Below, piece after piece: positions 1 to 3,183 of a stretch of DNA of 5,907 bases. The translations under genes were made by a program, and so were the position numbers. Each line of letters opens with the position of its first letter. Position 1 is the first letter of the stretch. The notes beneath the pieces are model-generated. The model searched no databases. It saw only the letters and a list, made by a program, of their open reading frames with translations, and was not told the origin of the DNA. Source of the stretch: Candidatus Nomurabacteria bacterium (GTDB lineage: Bacteria; Patescibacteriota; Minisyncoccia; Phycocordibacterales; UBA9973); assembly GCA_023267315.1 (NCBI GenBank), contig JAHFNN010000053.1:1-5907 (forward strand). Direction: 5' to 3'.

Positions 1-10
1 AGGCTTATAC

Positions 11-39
11 TTGCCATTTTTTATGTTTTTTGCTACTAT
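11..39 (+). promoter_or_regulatory. Predicted sigma70-type promoter of rpsP (TTGCCA-N17-TACTAT, extended -10)
   Basis: The -35 hexamer TTGCCA lies at 11-16 and the -10 hexamer TACTAT at 34-39, with an ideal 17-bp spacer. TGC directly before the -10 matches the TGn extended -10 motif. Transcription would begin near 46-48, and the rpsP ATG is at 49, so the message would be leaderless or nearly so. This agrees with the lack of any Shine-Dalgarno sequence before the ATG. The -10 matches consensus at its most conserved positions (TA....T) but only 4 of 6 overall. The identical hexamers and spacer recur before the Nudix gene. Confidence 0.6.
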
Positions 40-48
40 GCCAACCAC

Positions 49-357
49 ATGTTAGCAATTCGATTACAACGAATAGGCCGCAAGAACGAAGCGCATTTCC
101 GCGTCGTTTTGACCGATTCTAAAAATAGCGCTAAAAGCGGTAAATTTCTAGAGATTTTAGGCACCTACAATCCGAAGATGGGTAAGGTTGACCTCAAGGC
201 TGATCGTATCAAACACTGGATGGACTTTGGTGCAAAACCATCAGCAACACTTCATAATTTCATGGTAAGCAATAAAATGCTCGACGGAAAGAAGAAGAAT
301 GTTCTCTCTAAGAAAGCTCCAACAAAGAAACGAAAAGAACTCAAAGCAGGAAAATAA
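49..357 (+). CDS. rpsP: 30S ribosomal protein bS16 (RpsP)
   Basis: The 102-residue product is the small-subunit protein bS16, which binds 16S rRNA in the 5' and central domains and helps early 30S assembly. The N-terminus MLAIRLQRIGRKNEAHFRVV is the family signature: a basic first strand followed by the xRVVxxDS segment. LGTYNP (about 38-43) and the helix around RIKHWMDFGAKPS are also family hallmarks. The last 25 or so residues form a Lys-rich basic tail, commonly disordered in this family. Length is within the usual 80-110 range. ATG 49 is chosen because it begins the conserved N-terminus and lies 9 nt after the -10. It is the first gene of what in many bacteria is the rpsP-khpA-rimM-trmD-rplS cluster, but here it is closed off by its own terminator, whose stem overlaps the stop codon. 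Confidence 0.97.
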   Translation: MLAIRLQRIGRKNEAHFRVVLTDSKNSAKSGKFLEILGTYNPKMGKVDLKADRIKHWMDFGAKPSATLHNFMVSNKMLDGKKKNVLSKKAPTKKRKELKAGK

Positions 358-385
358 AAATCGCCCACAAGGCGATTTTTATTTT
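356..385 (+). terminator. Intrinsic terminator of rpsP
   Basis: A perfect 10-bp inverted repeat pairs AAAAATCGCC (356-365) with GGCGATTTTT (371-380) around the loop CACAA (366-370). It is followed by ATTTT, so the T-rich right arm and following bases give the U-tract. The left arm begins inside the rpsP TAA stop codon, an extreme of compaction. The last T residues (384-385) also form the first bases of the next -35 hexamer, so terminator and khpA promoter abut directly. Confidence 0.88.
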
Positions 386-412
386 GACACGTATAACTTA
401 ATATCATATACT
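384..412 (+). promoter_or_regulatory. Predicted strong sigma70-type promoter of khpA (TTGACA-N17-TATACT)
   Basis: A perfect consensus -35 TTGACA (384-389) and a 5-of-6 -10 TATACT (407-412) are separated by 17 bp. Initiation is expected near 419, giving a leader of about 59 nt before the khpA start. The hexamers and spacer are identical to those of the + strand promoter predicted upstream of rpoB (2954-2982). The promoter lies immediately behind the rpsP terminator, making khpA an independent transcription unit. Confidence 0.75.
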
Positions 413-430
413 ATTTTTAGCAGTAATTCG
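403..430 (+). repeat. Copy 1 of a 28-nt element shared by the khpA and rpoB upstream regions
   Basis: This stretch aligns to 3021-3047 with about 23 identities, 4 mismatches and one gap. It includes the exact core TTAGCAGTAAT (417-427 here, 3034-3044 in the other copy). In this copy it contains the khpA -10 hexamer and the expected transcription start. Function is unknown. It could be a regulator site, an initially transcribed sequence with regulatory effect, or a chance AT-rich match. Confidence 0.45.
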
Positions 431-477
431 GTCGAAACACTGCAGAAAGAATTAGAAATAGACAGAACATTACAATT

Positions 478-798
478 ATGATGGAAGATCAAGTATTTCT
501 CGAATACGTCGTTAAGGCATTGGTAGACAATCCAAACGATGTGAAGATCAACCGTACTGTTGACGAAATGGGTGTATTGATTACACTCTCAGTCAACCCA
601 GCTGATATGGGTAAAATCATCGGTCGCCAAGGCAATACCGCTAAAGCTATCCGAACATTACTCCGTGTCATCGGTATGAAGAACAATGCGCGCGTTAATT
701 TGAAAATTAACGAACCAGAAGGTGGCCGACAGGATATGCCATCGAGTGCATCGTCTCAGACGGTGGATCAGGCAATGGAAGACCTTAAAGGAATCTAA
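478..798 (+). CDS. khpA: KhpA-family KH-domain RNA-binding protein
   Basis: The 106-residue protein is a single type II KH-domain RNA-binding protein of the KhpA (YlqC) family. The N-terminus DQVFLEYVVKALVDNPNDV is the typical family opening. The nucleic-acid-binding GxxG loop is GRQG at residues 49-52, inside MGKIIGRQGNTAKAIRTLL, followed by the last KH strand (ARVNLKINEPEG). The family is usually about 75-85 residues. This one carries roughly 25 extra C-terminal residues rich in Ser, Gln and Asp, probably a disordered tail. In Firmicutes KhpA works with KhpB (Jag/EloR) and binds many transcripts; no khpB is in this window. Two adjacent ATGs (478 and 481) are equally possible starts, and neither has a convincing Shine-Dalgarno. 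It lies in its usual place between rpsP and trmD, but with its own promoter and terminator. Confidence 0.93.
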   Translation: MMEDQVFLEYVVKALVDNPNDVKINRTVDEMGVLITLSVNPADMGKIIGRQGNTAKAIRTLLRVIGMKNNARVNLKINEPEGGRQDMPSSASSQTVDQAMEDLKGI

Positions 799-805
799 AT
801 TTAAA

Positions 806-841
806 AAACAAAAACCCCGACAAACGTCGGGGTTTTTGTTT
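806..841 (+). terminator. Intrinsic terminator of khpA
   Basis: A perfect 16-bp inverted repeat, 806-821 against 826-841, flanks the 4-nt loop AAAC (822-825). The core stem is CCCCGAC/GTCGGGG with an A-tract before it and TTTTTGTTT after it. It starts 7 nt after the khpA stop codon. Because the flanks are A-rich on the left and T-rich on the right, it could also stop transcription on the opposite strand. The end of the right arm overlaps the -35 hexamer of the next promoter. Confidence 0.93.
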
Positions 842-868
842 GCCAGATATCCTGTGATTTCGTACTAT
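840..868 (+). promoter_or_regulatory. Predicted sigma70-type promoter of the Nudix-trmD unit (TTGCCA-N17-TACTAT)
   Basis: TTGCCA (840-845) and TACTAT (863-868) are 17 bp apart, exactly the hexamers and spacing seen before rpsP. The -10 ends 8 nt before the ATG at 877, so transcription should begin at about the start codon and give a leaderless message. There is no Shine-Dalgarno sequence. Other TA-rich hexamers (TATATA, TATATC at about 867-874) overlap, so the exact -10 could differ by a few bases. Confidence 0.55.
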
Positions 869-876
869 ATATCTAT

Positions 877-1347
877 ATGCGTGATGTTACTCTCTGTTTT
901 TGTATGAAGGAAAATAAAGTCCTCCTTTCTAAAAAGAAGCGCAGTTTTGGCGGGGGAAAGTGGAATGGCTATGGTGGTAAGTGTGAGCCTGGAGAAGCGA
1001 TCGAACAAAGTCTTGTCCGAGAAATTCGCGAAGAAGCTGACATCAGTGTCTCAGAAAAAGATTTGGAAAAAATAGGTACGATTGATTTTTATTTTGATGA
1101 TAAAGCAGAGTGGAATCAACGAGCTCATGTGTATCGGTTGTTTATGTGGGATGGCGAGCCAAAAGAGACTGAAGAGATGGAGCAGCCTGAATGGTTTCGA
1201 TATTCAGAAATTCCCTGGCATGAAATGTGGGCAGGGGATGATGAGTGGATTCCATATGTGTTACGCGGAGAATATTTTGAGGGTGTTGTTCATTTTGTAG
1301 AAGAAGGAAAGAAAATCGCAAGTATTGATTTACAGAAGGCTTTATAG
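877..1347 (+). CDS. MutT/MTH1-like Nudix hydrolase (probable oxidised purine dNTP pyrophosphatase)
   Basis: The 156-residue protein resembles human MTH1 (NUDT1) along its length. It probably hydrolyses damaged purine nucleoside triphosphates such as 8-oxo-dGTP to the monophosphate. The Nudix box spans residues 34-56 (G34-x5-E40-x7-R48-E49-I50-R51-E52-E53-A54-D55-I56), with all metal-binding glutamates present; the usual last Gly is Asp55. The segment KWNGYGGK (28-35) supplies the MTH1 base-pocket Asn, and MWAGDDEWIP (117-126) matches the MTH1 loop containing W117, D119, D120 and W123. Here the D119 equivalent is Gly120, while the D120 equivalent (D121) and both Trp are kept. ATG 877 is the start because MRDVTLCF is the usual N-terminus. 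It sits where rimM is often found, and only 12 nt separate it from trmD, so the two are probably co-transcribed. The substrate is inferred from homology. Confidence 0.88.
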   Translation: MRDVTLCFCMKENKVLLSKKKRSFGGGKWNGYGGKCEPGEAIEQSLVREIREEADISVSEKDLEKIGTIDFYFDDKAEWNQRAHVYRLFMWDGEPKETEEMEQPEWFRYSEIPWHEMWAGDDEWIPYVLRGEYFEGVVHFVEEGKKIASIDLQKAL

Positions 1348-1359
1348 TAGGTTTTGATC

Positions 1360-2031
1360 ATGCACTTCCATATAATCACATTATTTCCTGAGAGTTTTGA
1401 TTCATATCTAAATGAGTCTATTTTGGCGCGGGCAATAAAAGAGAAAAAAATAAAAGTATCATTTTACAATCCACGTGATTTTGTTACGGGGAAATATAAG
1501 AAGGTTTGGCCAGACGGGAATGTCTCGAAAATCGTAGACGATCGTCCATATGGCGGTGGTCCAGGTATGATCATTCGAGCAGAGCCAGTACTTAAGGCGG
1601 TGGAAAAAGCACTTAAAAAAATAGGGGAGAAGAAATATAAAATCATTAATTTTGTCCCATCTGGAACTAAATTTACCACTGAATATGCAAAGAAGGCTGT
1701 CAAAAAATACACTGATATTATAATGCTCTCTGGCCGCTATGAAGGTATTGATGCTCGGGTAGAGAAGATACTGAAAGCTGAGCCACTTTCGATTGGCGAC
1801 TATGTGCTGACAGGAGGGGAATTACCAGCGATGGTTTTAATTGATTCTATGTCACGTCAGATTCCTGGAGTGCTCGGTAAGTTTGAATCACTCGAAGAAG
1901 AGCGGGTATCATCTGCAGAATTTTACACACGACCGGAAGTTTTGGAATGGAAAGGCAAAAAGCATAAAGTACCAAAGATTCTACTCTCCGGTGATCACAA
2001 AAAAATAGAAGAATGGAAAAAAGGAAAATAA
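1360..2031 (+). CDS. trmD: tRNA (guanine-N1-)-methyltransferase TrmD, short form
   Basis: TrmD methylates N1 of G37 next to the anticodon using S-adenosylmethionine, which prevents +1 frameshifting. It is a SPOUT-family trefoil-knot dimer. Seen in order: HIITLFPESF near the N-terminus, VDDRPYGGGPGM (59-70), LSGRYEGIDARV (123-134), and the knot segment SIGDYVLTGGELPAM (144-158) followed by LIDSMSRQIPGVLG (160-173). R166 matches E. coli R154. The position of the catalytic D169 is Glu181, in KFESLEEERV. The C-terminal part keeps YTRPEVLE (189-196) and LLSGDH (208-213), then ends at 223 residues, about 30 shorter than E. coli TrmD. A short insertion (about 45-58) precedes VDDRPYGG. ATG 1360 is preferred over TTG 1354 because it has AGG at 1349-1351 at an 8-nt spacing and gives the usual N-terminus. 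rplS, often next, is absent. Confidence 0.96.
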   Translation: MHFHIITLFPESFDSYLNESILARAIKEKKIKVSFYNPRDFVTGKYKKVWPDGNVSKIVDDRPYGGGPGMIIRAEPVLKAVEKALKKIGEKKYKIINFVPSGTKFTTEYAKKAVKKYTDIIMLSGRYEGIDARVEKILKAEPLSIGDYVLTGGELPAMVLIDSMSRQIPGVLGKFESLEEERVSSAEFYTRPEVLEWKGKKHKVPKILLSGDHKKIEEWKKGK

Positions 2032-2033
2032 AA

Positions 2034-2070
2034 AAGGCAATTTAATTTAATTAAATTGCCTTCTTCTTTT
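2034..2070. terminator. Bidirectional terminator between trmD and the convergent methyltransferase-like gene
   Basis: A perfect 12-bp inverted repeat, AAGGCAATTTAA (2034-2045) and TTAAATTGCCTT (2051-2062), surrounds the loop TTTAA. On the + strand it is followed by the T-rich CTTCTTTTCTTT. Read on the - strand it is followed by TTTTTATTTTCC. It lies 2 nt after the trmD stop and 20 nt beyond the stop of the - strand gene at 2083, so it can serve both converging transcripts. Confidence 0.85.
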
Positions 2071-2082
2071 CTTTGGAACTAA

Positions 2083-2907
2083 TTACAATACTAAAAGAAC
2101 ATTCTGGATTTCTTTTGGAGTAAGAACAGGGAGTTCTTTAGGAGCACCAGGTTTCTTTTGTAGATAGAAACAAGAAAATCCAATTTCAAAGTTGCCGTCA
2201 GAATGTCCTATTTGATATTTAAAATCAAAAACATCGAGATAGTTACGTTCTATCATAGAGCACCACCGACTAAAAAGAGGATTAAGTTTCATTGGCGATT
2301 GAACAATCATAAGACCATTATCGCTAAGAAGCCGGTACCAATTCCTCAGAATGCTACTTACTGTGTAGGGTTCTGGGGGAACTAATTCAAGCCCTCTTCC
2401 CATGCGCTCAAGAATAAGATCCACTTTTCTTCCAGTCAGCCATGTATTAATTGACTGATATGTTGAAGGGTTGAAAAGGTCATCCTCAATTAGTAAATGC
2501 TGGTGAGGCATAGGCATTTTTGAACCTTCTAAATCATGGTCAAAAAGAGTTATTGCTGCAGATTTTTCAATAAAACCCTGGCTAAACCCTTTAAACAAAC
2601 TTCTTCCAACTCCGCCGAACTCGATAGCGACTATGCCACGGTTGGGGTACATTTTCTTCTCAATGAATTTTCGGAGAGAACGTGTATTTGTTAGTTTGGA
2701 GAACGTGCTATGAAGGCTGTTAGGTCCATCAATAGGAGAATCAAGCCATATATAGTGTTCCTCCTCTTGTATCTTTTTTAAACCTTCCTTTTTAAATTTG
2801 TTTGTGACTTGTTCTCTTAATTTTAGAATCTCGCGACGATTATTTCCGCCTAGTTCTGAGCATGGTACGAGTATGATTTCCTCGATAGTGATATTGACAT
2901 TAAACAT
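2083..2907 (-). CDS. Class I SAM-dependent methyltransferase-like protein, substrate unknown
   Basis: I do not recognise a named family. The 274-residue product has a plausible Rossmann methyltransferase core in its middle: VAIEFGGVGRSLF (93-105) as the glycine-rich SAM loop, LFDHD (121-125) as the acid ending strand 2, IEDDLF (140-145), KVDLILERM (161-169) as the strand-4 motif, and LLSDNGLMIVQ (193-203) as strand 5. There is no NPPY/DPPY motif, so base-amino DNA methylation is unlikely. The N-terminal 90 residues contain a charged, probably helical stretch (about 24-50) and no signal peptide or membrane segment. ATG 2907 is chosen over an in-frame upstream ATG at 3021 because a promoter (2933-2960) lies between them and AGGA (2911-2914) precedes it, though only 3 nt away. 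It is convergent with trmD and divergent from rpoB. Its function cannot be read from this context. Confidence 0.72.
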   Translation of the reverse strand: MFNVNITIEEIILVPCSELGGNNRREILKLREQVTNKFKKEGLKKIQEEEHYIWLDSPIDGPNSLHSTFSKLTNTRSLRKFIEKKMYPNRGIVAIEFGGVGRSLFKGFSQGFIEKSAAITLFDHDLEGSKMPMPHQHLLIEDDLFNPSTYQSINTWLTGRKVDLILERMGRGLELVPPEPYTVSSILRNWYRLLSDNGLMIVQSPMKLNPLFSRWCSMIERNYLDVFDFKYQIGHSDGNFEIGFSCFYLQKKPGAPKELPVLTPKEIQNVLLVL

Positions 2908-2932
2908 ATTTCCTGTTTTTAAATTTATGATG

Positions 2933-2960
2933 ATTATACATATCTTTAGAACATTGACAA
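2933..2960 (-). promoter_or_regulatory. Predicted promoter of the methyltransferase-like gene (TTGTCA-N16-TATAAT)
   Basis: Read on the - strand, TTGTCA (2960-2955) and a perfect TATAAT (2938-2933) are 16 bp apart. Initiation near 2926 would leave a leader of about 20 nt before the ATG at 2907. Its -35 overlaps, by five bases on the opposite strand, the -35 of the predicted rpoB promoter. This promoter lies inside the longest open frame ending at 2083, which argues against translation from 3021. Confidence 0.68.
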
Positions 2961-2982
2961 GTCTATATAGATAGTATATACT
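2954..2982 (+). promoter_or_regulatory. Predicted promoter of rpoB (TTGACA-N17-TATACT)
   Basis: TTGACA (2954-2959) and TATACT (2977-2982) are separated by 17 bp, the same hexamers and spacing as the khpA promoter. Initiation near 2989 would give a leader of about 195 nt before rpoB. Weaker candidates closer to rpoB exist, such as TTGCTA (3056-3061) with TTTATA (3080-3085), so a shorter second transcript is possible. The -35 overlaps the divergent promoter's -35. Confidence 0.6.
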
Positions 2983-2988
2983 CTCTCC

Positions 2989-3183
2989 CGATTGACTAGA
3001 TTGAGTTTTGGCAGTATTCAATCATCTCTATTATTAGCAGTAATACGACGGTATTTTGCTAGAAAAAAATAATATAACGTTTATATAAGCCTTTATATAT
3101 AGGGTACGTTTCTGTATCTGTCTTTTTATTTTTTGTCGGGAAAAATAAAAATTCCACCGTATATTTTTTTCTAAAAAGTTTTT
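2989..3183 (+). other. Predicted long 5' leader of rpoB; no gene seen
   Basis: The 276-bp space between the divergent starts (2908-3183) holds the two promoters and this AT-rich stretch, and no convincing coding sequence. Inverted repeats visible include TATTAT/GTAATA with one G-U pair (about 3029-3044), TATATAA/TTATATA with loop GCCT (3082-3099), and an 11-bp A/T-only repeat (3123-3133 with 3141-3151, loop TGTCGGG). The last is not followed by a T-tract and has no G-C pairs, so it is not a convincing terminator. The leader has no clear Shine-Dalgarno before the rpoB ATG. I do not recognise a known ribosomal-protein or riboswitch leader. Confidence 0.4.
3021..3047 (+). repeat. Copy 2 of the 28-nt element shared by the khpA and rpoB upstream regions
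   Basis: It aligns to 403-430 with about 23 identities, 4 mismatches and one gap, core TTAGCAGTAAT at 3034-3044. Unlike copy 1, the place of the -10 hexamer is occupied by a poor sequence (ATCTCT), and the element lies about 45 nt downstream of the predicted rpoB -10, that is, within the leader. Part of it can fold as a small hairpin (TATTAT/GTAATA). Confidence 0.45.

Noticed and set aside
374..387. A 14-nt match GATTTTTATTTTGA between the rpsP terminator/khpA promoter and the Nudix gene (1084-1097)
   Set aside because: It is T-rich low-complexity sequence, inside a codon run for DFYFD in the second place and terminator plus -35 in the first; chance is the simplest explanation.
489..686. Antisense open frame opposite khpA, and similar ones opposite trmD (1464-1712) and rpoB (3433-3621, 4390-4776, 5274-5675)
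   Set aside because: These mirror strongly conserved genes on the other strand, have no start signals of their own and no recognisable protein features.
1354..1359. TTG at 1354 as the trmD start
   Set aside because: It would sit only 2 nt after the AGG motif, too close for ribosome binding, while ATG 1360 has 8-nt spacing and gives the standard TrmD N-terminus.
2203..2385. A 60-codon + strand frame inside the methyltransferase-like gene
   Set aside because: The - strand frame has methyltransferase motifs across this stretch; the + strand product shows no domain or start signal.
2083..2907. DNA adenine or cytosine methyltransferase of a restriction or defence system
   Set aside because: There is no NPPY/DPPY or PCQ-type catalytic motif and no restriction or defence partner nearby.
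2908..3021. Extending the - strand methyltransferase-like gene by 38 residues to an in-frame ATG at 3021
   Set aside because: The extension covers a good promoter (TTGTCA-N16-TATAAT, 2960-2933) and the opposing rpoB promoter, and its residues look like translated AT-rich spacer (runs of Ile). ATG 2907 has AGGA just upstream and a natural beginning.
3123..3151. The A/T-only hairpin before rpoB as an intrinsic terminator or attenuator
   Set aside because: The stem has no G-C pairs and is followed by ATTCCACC, not a T-tract, so it does not meet the criteria used for the other three terminators.
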